A stretch of DNA of 33,951 nt, from assembly GCA_905233785.1 (NCBI GenBank), contig CAJOCV010000001.1:1-33951 (forward strand), given 5' to 3'. How positions within the stretch are numbered: position 1 is the first letter of the stretch; every line of letters starts with the position of its first letter. The stretch is from an uncultured Oscillospiraceae bacterium. GTDB taxonomy: Bacteria > Bacillota > Clostridia > Oscillospirales > Oscillospiraceae. The notes beneath the pieces are model-generated. The model ran no database searches. It was not told the DNA's origin and worked only from the letters and a program-made list of their open reading frames with translations. The position numbers were made by a program, and so were the translations under genes. Below are positions 1 to 8,190 of this stretch, piece by piece.

Positions 1-2032
1 GGCCGGTAATCACATCCGCGGACGGGCGCTGTGTCGCGATCACCAGGTGCATGCCCGCGGCGCGCCCCATCTGCGCCACGCGGCAAATGCTCTCCTCAAC
101 CTCCTTGGAGGCGACCATCATCAAGTCGGCCAGCTCGTCGATCACGATCACGACCTGGGGCAGCCGCGGTTCCCCCTGCGCCTCACAGTGCCTGTTGTAG
201 TTTTCCAGATCGCGCACGCCCACCTCGGAGAAGAGACGGTAGCGCTTGAGCATCTCCACCACCGACCACTGCAGCGCGCCGGCGGCCTTTTTCGGATCGG
301 TGACGACCGGGACATAGAGGTGCGGGATGCCGTTATAGATGCCGAGCTCGACCATTTTCGGGTCGATCATGATGAGGCGCACCTCGTCGGGTCTCGCCTT
401 ATAGAGAAGCGAGAGGATCAGCGAGTTCATACACACCGACTTGCCCGAGCCCGTGGTGCCCGCGATCAGCATGTGCGGCAGCTTTGCGATGTTGCCCACG
501 ATGCAGTCTCCGCTGATGTCCTTGCCGATGGCAAAGCTCAGGCGGGACTTCGCGCTCTGGAACTTGGCTGAGCCGATGATCTCCCCGAGATACACGGTGC
601 TGACGATCTTGTTCGGCACCTCGATGCCGACGGTGGAGATTTTGTCCGGGATCGGCGCGATACGCACGTTCACCACGCCCAGCGCCAGCGCAAGGTCGCC
701 CGCGAGGTTTGTCACGCGCGAGAGCTTCACGCCCTGCTCCAGCTCGATGTCGTAGCGCGTGACCGTGGGGCCTCGCGTAACGCCGACAATGCCCGCGTTG
801 ATGCCGAAGCTTCGGATCGCGCCTTCGAGGCGCTCGCGGTTCAGAGCGATCTCGTCTCGTGCGTCGATGGCCGCGCCGCCGCCGCTTCTGAGAAGGCTCA
901 GCGGCGGGAAGATGTAGTCCCCCTGCTCCTTTTGCTCGGCGATGGCGGCTTCTACGGCCTTGGCCTCGGCCTCCACATCCGCCTTCCTCGTCTTTTTCTT
1001 CGGCGGGTCGGAGATTTCCGCTGTCGCCGCAACGGTGGCCTTCGGAGCTGTCGGCGTCGGCGTGACGGCCAGCCTGCGGAAGCCTTCTTCCAAATCCGCC
1101 CCGGCGATCTCGGCTGCCTCCTTTTCCTCCGAAGGCTCCACCTGCGCGGCGGGCTCCTCCGCGCTCTTGCGGCGGACGCGGGCGCGGCTCCTGGGCTTCT
1201 CCGGCGCGGTATAGCTGTCCATACCGGGGGCGGAGGGGCCGCTCAAGGTCAAGGGCTCCTCATCCTCCCCCAGGGGGATGTCCACGGTATAGGTCTTGCG
1301 ATCCACGCGCTCGATCCGCTTGGCGGGCTTGCCGACGGGAACGCCCTTTTCATCCAGCAGCTCCGGCACGGTGAACTTCTCCGGCTGGGCGTAGGCCGCG
1401 GGATCGTAAGGTCTGCGTTCGACCTTCATGGCGGTAAACAGCCCCTTAAAGCTGCCGCGCACGGCAAAGATCAGGCTGCCGGCAAAGAGCAGGATCAGAA
1501 GCGGCATCGCGCCGAAAATACTGAAGGCCGCCTCCAAGCCCTTTGCGAGCAGACAGCCGATTACACCGCCCGCGTTCATGTCCTGTCCGAACCAGAAGTA
1601 TTTGCCCACCATGTCGGGAAATTGCAGTCCCTCCACCGGCGTCAGGCCGAGGATCAGCTCAAACACCGCCGAGGCCAGGATCGGAAGCAGCAGGGCGCAG
1701 CTGACGCGGCCGTCTACAGGCCTTCCCCTGTGGGTGAAGAGGATGTAGCTGCAAAGGAGAAAGGCCGGGGGCACCAGCCAGAAGCCATAGCCCACGAGCC
1801 CCTTGAGGAAGTTTGAGAAAAAGGCAATAAATACGCCGTCAGTATTGTAGTGGCTGATGACCATGAACACCGCAAGAAACAGGTACACCACGCCCCAAAC
1901 CTCCCGCCGCACCGGCTGCGGCGCCGGAGGCGGCGGAGAAGCCTGCTTGCCTGGGGTCTTTTTTGCGCTTGCGGACGCCTTCTTCGTGCTTGTGCTTTTC
2001 TTTTTCGTGCTTGTCGTTTTACTTGTTGCCAT
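1..2032 (-). CDS. ftsK: DNA translocase FtsK/SpoIIIE (partial, C-terminus beyond window)
   Basis: ATP-driven DNA pump that moves chromosome ends through the division or sporulation septum. About 677 residues are visible. The N-terminus is Lys/Thr/Ser-rich (MATSKTTSTKKK), followed by several membrane segments within about residues 45-170, a charged Pro/Ala-rich linker, and the motor domain. The Walker A motif AGTTGSGKSVCMNS is near residue 525 (bases about 441-463). The Walker B motif VVIVIDELADLM is near residue 632. The reading frame runs off base 1, so the end of the motor and the gamma DNA-recognition domain are not seen. The start at 2032 has AAGGA seven bases upstream. An in-frame ATG at 2068, with AAGGGGA in front of it, is a real alternative. 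uppP and a tepA-like gene precede it. FtsK and SpoIIIE cannot be told apart from this portion. Confidence 0.96.
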   Translation of the reverse strand, partial: MATSKTTSTKKKSTSTKKASASAKKTPGKQASPPPPAPQPVRREVWGVVYLFLAVFMVISHYNTDGVFIAFFSNFLKGLVGYGFWLVPPAFLLCSYILFTHRGRPVDGRVSCALLLPILASAVFELILGLTPVEGLQFPDMVGKYFWFGQDMNAGGVIGCLLAKGLEAAFSIFGAMPLLILLFAGSLIFAVRGSFKGLFTAMKVERRPYDPAAYAQPEKFTVPELLDEKGVPVGKPAKRIERVDRKTYTVDIPLGEDEEPLTLSGPSAPGMDSYTAPEKPRSRARVRRKSAEEPAAQVEPSEEKEAAEIAGADLEEGFRRLAVTPTPTAPKATVAATAEISDPPKKKTRKADVEAEAKAVEAAIAEQKEQGDYIFPPLSLLRSGGGAAIDARDEIALNRERLEGAIRSFGINAGIVGVTRGPTVTRYDIELEQGVKLSRVTNLAGDLALALGVVNVRIAPIPDKISTVGIEVPNKIVSTVYLGEIIGSAKFQSAKSRLSFAIGKDISGDCIVGNIAKLPHMLIAGTTGSGKSVCMNSLILSLLYKARPDEVRLIMIDPKMVELGIYNGIPHLYVPVVTDPKKAAGALQWSVVEMLKRYRLFSEVGVRDLENYNRHCEAQGEPRLPQVVIVIDELADLMMVASKEVEESICRVAQMGRAAGMHLVIATQRPSADVITG

Positions 2033-2068
2033 TGTTACGTCCTTACTTGTTATGAGAGAATCGTTCAT

Positions 2069-2154
2069 TAAGGTGTCCCCTTCGCGGACAAATGATAATC
2101 GTCGCGCAGCGACACCATAACGATTCACTATGCACTATTTGCTTTTTCTCCTGC
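2069..2154. other. Short intergenic spacer between uppP and ftsK
   Basis: These 86 bases follow the uppP stop and precede ftsK. They contain the two candidate ftsK ribosome binding sites near the right end and a small GTCGC/GCGAC hairpin near 2100-2112. I see no convincing promoter or terminator, so uppP and ftsK may be co-transcribed. Confidence 0.4.
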
Positions 2155-2988
2155 TTAGAATATCAAGGTAAGTATCACGCTCAGTACGCCGACGACCCAG
2201 CAGTAATAGGCAAAGCCGCCGAACTTCCCCTTATCGGCGATGTACTTGAGCAGCGAGATGGCCGCGATGCCGGAGACCATGGCCACCGCCATGCCGATCA
2301 TGTAAGCGGGCATGCAGGACCAGTCGATCCCCTCTCGCGCAGCGTCCGCGATACTGAGGAGGTTTGCGCCCAGCACGGCGGGAAGGCTCATCAGAAAAGA
2401 AAACTTCACCGCGAAATCCCGCCTGAGCCCGGTCGCGATACCGGCGGTGATGGTAGTTGCGCTGCGGGAGAGGCCGGGAATGGTGGCCGCGCACTGGCAC
2501 AGGCCGATGATGATCGCGTCCCATACGGACATACCGCCCACGGTCTTTTTCCCCTGCGTCATCTTATCCGACACGAAGAGCATACAGCCGGTGAGCACCA
2601 GCATGACGCCGATGAAGGAATTGTTGTAGTACAGTCCCTCCATCAGCTTCTTGATCGGCAGGATCAGAAAGAGCGGGATCGTGGCCAGGCAGAGCATGAA
2701 AAACAGCCTTGCCGCCGGATAACGGGCGCGCCGTTCCCCTGCGAGGGGGCCGAGGTTCACAAAGCCCAGCACCTCGAAGAACATCGCCACGATGTCCTCC
2801 CAATAGACGATACAGATCGACAGCAGCGTTCCCAGGTGCAGCAGGACGTCAAAGAACAGGTGCCCGTTTTCGCTCGTCGTCATGCCGAAGAGATTGTTGA
2901 GAATAGCCAGGTGCCCCGAGCTGGAGATCGGCAGAAACTCCGCCAGCCCCTGCACCAGTCCGAGAATAATCGCGTTTCCAATGGACAT
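2155..2988 (-). CDS. uppP: Undecaprenyl-diphosphatase UppP (BacA family)
   Basis: Integral membrane phosphatase converting undecaprenyl diphosphate to the monophosphate, the lipid carrier for peptidoglycan and for the polysaccharide built by the neighbouring operon; its loss or gain affects bacitracin tolerance in known members. The 277-residue product has the family's first signature, QGLAEFLPISSSGHL, at residues 13-27 and the second, PGLSRSATT, mid-protein, with about eight hydrophobic segments. The ATG at 2988 was chosen because family members start immediately before this first helix; a GTG at 3030 would add 14 non-conserved residues. The gene lies between the tepA-like gene (145-base gap carrying repeats) and ftsK, all in the same direction. 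Confidence 0.96.
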   Translation of the reverse strand: MSIGNAIILGLVQGLAEFLPISSSGHLAILNNLFGMTTSENGHLFFDVLLHLGTLLSICIVYWEDIVAMFFEVLGFVNLGPLAGERRARYPAARLFFMLCLATIPLFLILPIKKLMEGLYYNNSFIGVMLVLTGCMLFVSDKMTQGKKTVGGMSVWDAIIIGLCQCAATIPGLSRSATTITAGIATGLRRDFAVKFSFLMSLPAVLGANLLSIADAAREGIDWSCMPAYMIGMAVAMVSGIAAISLLKYIADKGKFGGFAYYCWVVGVLSVILTLIF

Positions 2989-3053
2989 ACGCCGATACCC
3001 CCATATTAAACGTAAGTGATAGTTTACCACATTTCTATGATAAAAACAAGGGG

Positions 3054-3147
3054 GATAGAACAGAGTGATCCGTGGTCAGATAGAACAGAGTGATCAGTGG
3101 TCAGTGGCCAGTGAACAGTAAAGGAAAAACTGATCACTGGCCGCTGA
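3054..3147. repeat. Tandem 25-bp duplication plus inverted repeat (TCAGTGGCCAGTG family)
   Basis: Two adjacent 25-base copies (3054-3078 and 3079-3103) differ at one base. They run into a stem-loop: left arm 3101-3119, right arm 3129-3147, 17 of 19 pairs matched, 9-base A-rich loop 3120-3128. The right arm overlaps the end of the tepA-like gene and contains its stop codon. A 17-base word at 3095-3111 recurs exactly at 32366-32382 after ackA, so this is a dispersed intergenic repeat family rather than a local accident. Its function is unknown. The hairpin lacks a long T-run and is at best a weak terminator. Confidence 0.85.
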
Positions 3148-3760
3148 TTTCCCCATGCAGCCAGTCGAGCGCGTCCGAGAGCGTACCGAGGTCGTCGATG
3201 AGGCCGAGGCGCACCGCGTCCTTCCCGTGGATGACGCTGCCAACGTCGTTTGCAAGCTCGTCTGTTTTGTTCATGAGGCGCAGGTAATCCGAGCGCGTGA
3301 TCCGGGAATGCGCCGTCACGAAGCCCAGGATACGCTCCTGAATGCGGGCGAAATAGGCATAGGTCTGCGGTACGCCGATCACGACGCCATTCACCCGAAC
3401 CGGGTGGATGGTCATCGCCGCCGAGGGCGCTATGAGGCTGCGCTTTGCCGCCACCGCGAGCGGCACGCCGATGGAATGCCCGCCGCCCAGTACCAGTGAG
3501 ACCGTGGGCTTTCGCATCCCGGCGATCACCTCCGCGATGGCAAGCCCCGCCTCCACATCCCCGCCCACGGTATTTAAAAGGATCAAGAGTCCCTTGATCT
3601 CCGGCGTCTCCTCAATGGCGGCCAGCAGCGGCAGAACGTGTTCGTACTTGGTGCTTTTCGTGTCCTCCGGGAGGGTTTGATGTCCCTCGATCTGACCGAT
3701 GATGGTCAGGCAGTGAATTTGCCCAAGCGCCGCCGCGCCCATATTCTTGATTTCATCCAT
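3134..3760 (-). CDS. tepA: ClpP-like serine protease, TepA (translocation-enhancing) type
   Basis: A 208-residue member of the ClpP/crotonase-fold protease group, closest in layout to TepA (YmfB) of Bacillus, a cytoplasmic protein linked to protein export and sitting next to spoIIIE there. The ClpP-like strand-turn NTVGGDVEAGLAIAE is at residues 63-77. The nucleophile Ser96 lies in GGGHSIGVP, and His119 in TIHPVR matches the catalytic-His position. No ATPase-docking features can be judged. The start has a GAGGTG site about ten bases upstream. The last codons (SGQ) and the stop lie in the intergenic repeat, so the C-terminus may have been altered by repeat insertion. Vicinity to ftsK supports TepA over a housekeeping ClpP. 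Confidence 0.88.
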   Translation of the reverse strand: MDEIKNMGAAALGQIHCLTIIGQIEGHQTLPEDTKSTKYEHVLPLLAAIEETPEIKGLLILLNTVGGDVEAGLAIAEVIAGMRKPTVSLVLGGGHSIGVPLAVAAKRSLIAPSAAMTIHPVRVNGVVIGVPQTYAYFARIQERILGFVTAHSRITRSDYLRLMNKTDELANDVGSVIHGKDAVRLGLIDDLGTLSDALDWLHGEISGQ

Positions 3761-3780
3761 TCCCTTTCACCTCTTCGATC

Positions 3781-3938
3781 GTTTACCACGGCATACGCAT
3801 GAAGAAAGAACCTGTAAACCATGCGTCTTGAGGATGTGAAGAAGCGCTTTCTTCACATCCCCGGCATTTTCCGAGCCTCCGCGGGGCAAATGCCGGAGAG
3901 GGACTTGCGCCGTGCGCGCGTCTTGAACTGCCCTCTCC
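3781..3938. other. Cluster of perfect hairpins upstream of tepA (possible structured leader or ncRNA)
   Basis: The 342-base gap 3761-4102 holds no convincing gene but is dense in inverted repeats: GTTTAC/GTAAAC (3781-3786 with 3814-3819), ACGCATG/CATGCGT (3795-3801 with 3820-3826), a 12-bp stem with a 5-base loop (3832-3843 with 3849-3860), a 9-bp stem (3861-3869 with 3888-3896) and an 8-bp stem (3895-3902 with 3931-3938). A further CATGCGT lies near 4000. The first two stems interleave and so could be mutually exclusive. On the minus strand this would be the leader of the tepA mRNA. No known RNA family was recognised. A 68-codon minus-strand frame through it has no family resemblance. Confidence 0.55.
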
Positions 3939-4018
3939 GCCCACAAGCTCGCTCGACGGGGAGTCAGGCGCAAAAAGTCATGTTTTTCAAGCTGTTAACT
4001 CATGCGTTTTCTCTGGAT

Positions 4019-4045
4019 AGTATACACATTTTTATTGCGCCGCAA
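4019..4045 (-). promoter_or_regulatory. Weak candidate promoter for the tepA direction
   Basis: On the minus strand, TATACT (4024 down to 4019) is preceded by TTGCGG with a 15-base spacer (4045 down to 4040), which is shorter than ideal. If used, it would transcribe the hairpin cluster and then tepA-uppP-ftsK. It overlaps the opposing Wzz promoter, so the two would interfere. Confidence 0.35.
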
Positions 4046-4063
4046 AACACGATATGATACAAT
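4035..4063 (+). promoter_or_regulatory. Predicted sigma-A promoter of the Wzz-like gene
   Basis: TTGCGC (4035-4040), a 17-base spacer and TACAAT (4058-4063) lie about 40 bases before the ATG at 4103, which has GGGAGG eight bases upstream. The spacing is ideal and the -10 is good. Confidence 0.7.
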
Positions 4064-4102
4064 AGAAAATCGGTATAACAAACATACCGGGAGGCTTTTC
4101 CT

Positions 4103-5533
4103 ATGAATTCGACAGACACCGTCCTTCGTGATGAAATGGAAATTGATCTTGGCGGCCTGCTGTGGTCAGTGCTCTCCAAGTGGCGGACGATTCTGGCCGT
4201 CGCGCTTTTCTTTGCGCTGCTGCTCGGCGGCTTCCGGGCGCTGCGGCTGAACCGTGCTTTCCGCGCGCCCGGCTACGTGGAAAGCGCGCAGGAGCAATAC
4301 AACGACGAGCTTGCCGACTATCAAACGCAAAAACAGCTTTTACAGTCTCTGCTCGATGCAAAGCAGCACGAGCTGCGGGAGGTCGAGCAGTATATCGCAA
4401 ACTCCGCCTTGTACGCAATCGACCCCTACCATGTCTTTACGGCGGAGGCGGTGTATTATATTGAGGCCGAGCCGGACGCGATCGCCGCGCTCAGCGACGC
4501 CTACGCCATCGCTGTTGAGCGCATCGACGTTGCCGCGCTGTTCGCTGAGGCAAGCGGGCATGCGGTGGCGGTAGAAAGTCTGCGTTTGCACCGGGGCGGC
4601 GATGAGGCGCTGTCCTCGGAGGCTTCGGTCTACCTCTCCGTTCTGCCCAGCCTGCTGACAGTCAGCACCGGGGAGGACAGCGCCGTGCTGGAGATATTCG
4701 CCATTGGCGCCGACCCCGCGCAGGCAGCGCTGCTTCTCTCTGCCGCGGAGGATGCGATCGACAGCGCGCAGTCCGATCTCGCGCGTTCGATCCGGCCCCA
4801 CGATATGAAACGCCTCTCCGAGAGCAGCTATGAAAGCTTCTCCCGTGAGCTCGCGCAGTTTCATGTCGATCTGCAGAAGCATTTCATGCTGCTTCTTGCG
4901 GATCTGAAGACCGCAAAGGCGGAAGCCGAGGCGCTGACGGCGCCCGCAAATCCGCTGCCCACACGGCAGGTCATAATCAAGAGCATCGTGAAAAACGCCG
5001 TACTGGGCTTTGTGCTCGGCGCTTTCCTTGCCGCCGCTTCTCTTTCGCTTGTGCTGATCGTCAGAGGGACGCTTCTGCACGCGGACGAGCTCATGCGCCG
5101 CTACCACGCCTGCGTGCTGGGCGTTTGCGGCGCAGGCGCACGCGCAAACCGGCTTGACCGCCGGATCGCAAGGCATCGCGGCATTCCCGCCGCGCTTGAC
5201 GAGGACGCCCAGGTGCGTATGACGGCGGCGAACATCGCCCAGCTTTCCGCCGGGTGCGACAGCATCCTGCTTGCCGGCACCCCGGCAAAGGAGCGCATCG
5301 CCGCGCTGTGTGAGCGTCTCGCGCCGCAGCTTCCGGGCATATCGCTCAAGGCCGCCGGCAACCTCTGCGAAGACCCGGAAAGCGTACTTGCCTTCGGCGG
5401 CTGCGAGGCCGTCATCCTTGTGGAGGAGCTCGGCGCATCCTCCTTCCCTGAGATCGAGCGGGAGCTGCTCAAGGTTTACAAATCGGGCAAAAAGCTGCCC
5501 GGCTTTGTCCTGCTCGGCAACGTGAGGGGATAA
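4103..5533 (+). CDS. Wzz/CpsC-like polysaccharide co-polymerase with degenerate BY-kinase-like C-terminus
   Basis: Membrane protein that would set chain length of the polysaccharide made by the facing operon. The 476 residues show a short cytoplasmic N-terminus, TM1 (about 27-45), a long extracellular region with helical stretches (about 55-290), and TM2 (about 298-320), the classic Wzz/CpsC plan. A cytoplasmic domain (about 370-476) follows the pattern of CpsD/CapB tyrosine kinases: an AANIAQLS-like helix, a strand SILLAGTPAKER where the P-loop should be, and a late EAVILVEELGAS/LPGFVLL strand pair. The expected Gly-Lys-Ser/Thr of Walker A and the terminal Tyr cluster are missing, so kinase activity is unlikely. 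It is transcribed on its own, converging on the operon. Confidence 0.8.
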   Translation: MNSTDTVLRDEMEIDLGGLLWSVLSKWRTILAVALFFALLLGGFRALRLNRAFRAPGYVESAQEQYNDELADYQTQKQLLQSLLDAKQHELREVEQYIANSALYAIDPYHVFTAEAVYYIEAEPDAIAALSDAYAIAVERIDVAALFAEASGHAVAVESLRLHRGGDEALSSEASVYLSVLPSLLTVSTGEDSAVLEIFAIGADPAQAALLLSAAEDAIDSAQSDLARSIRPHDMKRLSESSYESFSRELAQFHVDLQKHFMLLLADLKTAKAEAEALTAPANPLPTRQVIIKSIVKNAVLGFVLGAFLAAASLSLVLIVRGTLLHADELMRRYHACVLGVCGAGARANRLDRRIARHRGIPAALDEDAQVRMTAANIAQLSAGCDSILLAGTPAKERIAALCERLAPQLPGISLKAAGNLCEDPESVLAFGGCEAVILVEELGASSFPEIERELLKVYKSGKKLPGFVLLGNVRG

Positions 5534-5547
5534 CATTCGTGTGCTTC

Positions 5548-5626
5548 CCCTGTTCTGATTGAACAGGGCTGAACAAAACTCTGGGGGCTGTGAAAAAACT
5601 GCGTTTTTTCACAGCCCCCAGTTTTT
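5548..5626. terminator. Strong bidirectional intrinsic terminator between wzz-like gene and the operon end
   Basis: An 18-bp perfect stem (5581-5598 with 5604-5621, 5-base loop) contains a CTGGGGGCTGTG core and ends in five T on the plus strand. A smaller 8-bp hairpin (5548-5555 with 5561-5568) precedes it. The large stem touches the stop codon of the flippase gene (5626-5628), so it can end transcription of both convergent units. Confidence 0.93.
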
Positions 5627-7194
5627 CATCTCTGTTTTGCGCCGGGCAGCTTCTGTCTGACGTTTTGCAGCACGGCCATCACAAGCCTGTAGAAATATTG
5701 CCATTCCTCGCTCTTGCGGTACAGCGCTGCGATCACGGCGATCGGGATGACAGCGCTGATGACCAGCCCGAGCAGGAGGTTTAAGAGCACATGTGCGCTC
5801 TCCAGTGCGGTGTAAAGCCAGAGGCTTCCCAGCGCGCAGGCCAGAAAAATGAGCAGATACTGAAAGTATTTGCCCCAATACTCTCTGAGCGGACGCCCAA
5901 ACAGGAATTTATACACGATCCAGGGCAGACTGACCGTGGAGACAAGGGTGCTGACCGTGGTGCCGAGAAAGACGCCGGTGACGCCCATGTTCAGCCCCTT
6001 CGCAAAGAGGATCGAGAACACGATGTTGACCGCCCCCTCGGCAAGCGCCAGGTATTTGATATACGGCCGCGGACTGTAAAGCCCCGCAGCGCCGCGAAAG
6101 GCCTCTGTCCCCTGGGTAACAAAGCGGGAATAGTTGTTGAATATGAGGATCACGACGACCGGGGCGGAGAAAACATAGTTCTCTCCCAGCCATACCCCAC
6201 GGATAAAGGGATTGAGCAGCACCAAAAGCGCGGTCGAGGTGTAGGTGCAGATCGCAAAATTGGCAAAGAAGATCTTCTTGTACAGATCATAGGTCTCTTC
6301 CTTGCTTCGTGAGAGGATATAACTGCCGATATTGGCGATGATATAGCTGAATACGTTGTTAAACAGGCTGTTTACGAGGTTGATGATGACGGTATAGCTC
6401 TGGTAGACGGCCACCGCCTCGATCCCGACAAAGAAGGACAGCAGCAGATTGTCCGTGCCGAAAACGAGATAGGTCGAGAGCTTGATGACAAAGAGCGCTC
6501 TGACGTTGTCAGAGATGAGCTTCTTTGTCTCTTCCGATACGCCCCCGCGCAGAGCGTCATCCCGCAGATAGGGAAAGGCCGTGCCTGTATAGCGGTAGAG
6601 GTAGAGGTTGGCTATCAGCGTAAAGACGATCTTGACCGCGAGAGAGAGCAGATACGCCTTCCATACCACGATCAGCAGGATTTTAAGGATGCTGACAAGC
6701 GCGAAGGCGATAATATCCGTGTTTTTGTTGATGTAATCCCGCTGGGAAGCCTGGAGCAGGATTCGGCGATAGGAGGTAAAATACGTCAGTACCGTATCCG
6801 CCAGGAAGAGCAGATACGCAGCTCTGACATAGGACAGAGGCAGCGAGCTTTTGACCAGAACCGGCAGCAGCGGGATCAGCGCCGTGCCCACCAGCGCGAC
6901 GGCAAACCCGATATAGCGGTAGAACCTGCCCAGCAGGAGGATGATCCCCTTGATCTGTCCGCGATCGTCCTCCTCCAACGGCTTATATAGGCTGAAGCCG
7001 ATGGAACCGGCGACGCCCAGCTCCAGCAGGCTGAGCATGGAAATCACGCTGACAAGCAGCCCGTTCAGGCCAAGGATCTCCTGCCCCAGATAAACCGCGA
7101 AGACCTTCCGGTCGATGAAGCCGAACAGCCCTGTTATAATGTAATATAAGACGGAAGCGACGACCGTTTTGGTCGCCAAGGCTTTTCTATTCAC
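5626..7194 (-). CDS. Wzx-like polysaccharide repeat-unit flippase (MOP superfamily)
   Basis: Polytopic inner-membrane protein of 522 residues with about 12-14 hydrophobic segments, expected to flip undecaprenyl-linked repeat units outward for polymerisation. The N-terminal helix pair (VASVLYYIITGLFGFIDRKVF) and the long charged cytoplasmic loop at about 215-235 are typical of MOP-family polysaccharide exporters. There is no enzyme motif. The start is a GTG at 7194 with GGAGA upstream, 18 bases after the preceding glycosyltransferase stop. It is the last gene of the operon and stops directly at the terminator. The specific Wzx designation is inferred from the presence of Wzy, Wzz and a PglC-type initiator. 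Confidence 0.88.
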   Translation of the reverse strand: MNRKALATKTVVASVLYYIITGLFGFIDRKVFAVYLGQEILGLNGLLVSVISMLSLLELGVAGSIGFSLYKPLEEDDRGQIKGIILLLGRFYRYIGFAVALVGTALIPLLPVLVKSSLPLSYVRAAYLLFLADTVLTYFTSYRRILLQASQRDYINKNTDIIAFALVSILKILLIVVWKAYLLSLAVKIVFTLIANLYLYRYTGTAFPYLRDDALRGGVSEETKKLISDNVRALFVIKLSTYLVFGTDNLLLSFFVGIEAVAVYQSYTVIINLVNSLFNNVFSYIIANIGSYILSRSKEETYDLYKKIFFANFAICTYTSTALLVLLNPFIRGVWLGENYVFSAPVVVILIFNNYSRFVTQGTEAFRGAAGLYSPRPYIKYLALAEGAVNIVFSILFAKGLNMGVTGVFLGTTVSTLVSTVSLPWIVYKFLFGRPLREYWGKYFQYLLIFLACALGSLWLYTALESAHVLLNLLLGLVISAVIPIAVIAALYRKSEEWQYFYRLVMAVLQNVRQKLPGAKQR

Positions 7195-7212
7195 GCGAGC
7201 ATGTCTCCGAAA

Positions 7213-8190
7213 TCATCCTCTGCCATACAGCAGCTTTTTTACGATCTGTTTCACATACACAAAGCGGTATTTTCCCTTCACGCCGGGCTTGAGCTTTCCC
7301 CACAGCGGCGAAGCCTTGAGCTTTTCCTCCGCGAAGGCTCTCGTCTTTGGCAGGCGGTTGTCGACGGAAAAGCTGTACACCGCGAGCAGGCGCCACAGGA
7401 TCGCTTCCGCGTAGAGCTCCTCCGGCACCAGTTCCCGATAGGCTTCCAGGATCCCCAGCTCGGCGCTGTAAAAGCGCAGCATCCGGCTGTCCGTTTTCTC
7501 GTTGACCACGAGAGAGGTGATCGAGTTTGCATTCCGGCGGTAGTATAGCAGCGGCTGATCCAGAAACGCAAAGCGGCAGCCGCCGCCGCGCAGCAGGCGC
7601 AGCCAGAACTCCAAATCCTCGATGGCATAGCGTTCATCGTAGAGCCCGAAGCGGTCAAACACCGCCTTGCGCAGAAAGGCGCAGGGAGCGGACAGCTCAT
7701 TGCTGCGGAAAATCCGCTCCGCCAGTGTGGCGAGCTCCAGATCGGGCGCGGTCGGATAGATTTTACTCTCCCCCACGATGCCGATGTGCTGATCCTCGCT
7801 CACGAGATAGCCGTTTGAAAAAACAACATCTGTCTCCTCATGCGCCTGCATAAAGGCGACGAAGCTGCTGATCGCGTTGTCGGCCAGAAAGTCGTCGCTC
7901 GCGAGGAGCTTGATATACTCCCCTCCCGCCTGGCGAAGCATCTGGTTGAGATTCTTCGTCACGCCGAGATTGCTCTCGTTTTTCCGGATGCTGACACGCC
8001 CGAAGCGCTCCCGCAATGCTGTCTCATAGCCCAGCAGCCGCTCATAGGAGCCGTCGCTCGAGCAGTCGTCACAGATGAAGATTTCAAGCCTCGGATAGTC
8101 CTGCCGCAGAATGCTCTGCATACAGTCGTCCAGAAAGGCCGTGTGGTTATAGCAGGGTATGATAAGGGAAACAAGCGGATATTCTTTCAT
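7213..8190 (-). CDS. Glycosyltransferase family 2
   Basis: GT-A fold transferase of 325 residues, predicted to add one sugar to the growing lipid-linked repeat unit at the inner face of the membrane. The N-terminal strand VSLIIPCYNHTAFLDDC, the nucleotide-binding CDDCSSDGS (about residues 40-48) and the metal-binding SDD (about 98-100, LLASDDFLADN) are all present; the region around residues 190-200 (EDLEFWLRLLRGGG) supplies the probable acid/base ED motif. The ATG overlaps the upstream GT4 stop by four bases (ATGA), which indicates translational coupling. Donor and acceptor cannot be read from sequence. Confidence 0.92.
   Translation of the reverse strand: MKEYPLVSLIIPCYNHTAFLDDCMQSILRQDYPRLEIFICDDCSSDGSYERLLGYETALRERFGRVSIRKNESNLGVTKNLNQMLRQAGGEYIKLLASDDFLADNAISSFVAFMQAHEETDVVFSNGYLVSEDQHIGIVGESKIYPTAPDLELATLAERIFRSNELSAPCAFLRKAVFDRFGLYDERYAIEDLEFWLRLLRGGGCRFAFLDQPLLYYRRNANSITSLVVNEKTDSRMLRFYSAELGILEAYRELVPEELYAEAILWRLLAVYSFSVDNRLPKTRAFAEEKLKASPLWGKLKPGVKGKYRFVYVKQIVKKLLYGRG

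Noticed and set aside
932..1816. A 294-codon plus-strand frame over ftsK
   Set aside because: The minus strand encodes clear FtsK sequence throughout; the opposite frame has no recognisable domain.
3767..3973. A 68-codon minus-strand frame ending six bases before the tepA ATG
   Set aside because: It is Arg-rich, lacks a convincing ribosome site and follows the hairpin cluster, so the sequence is better explained as structured non-coding DNA.
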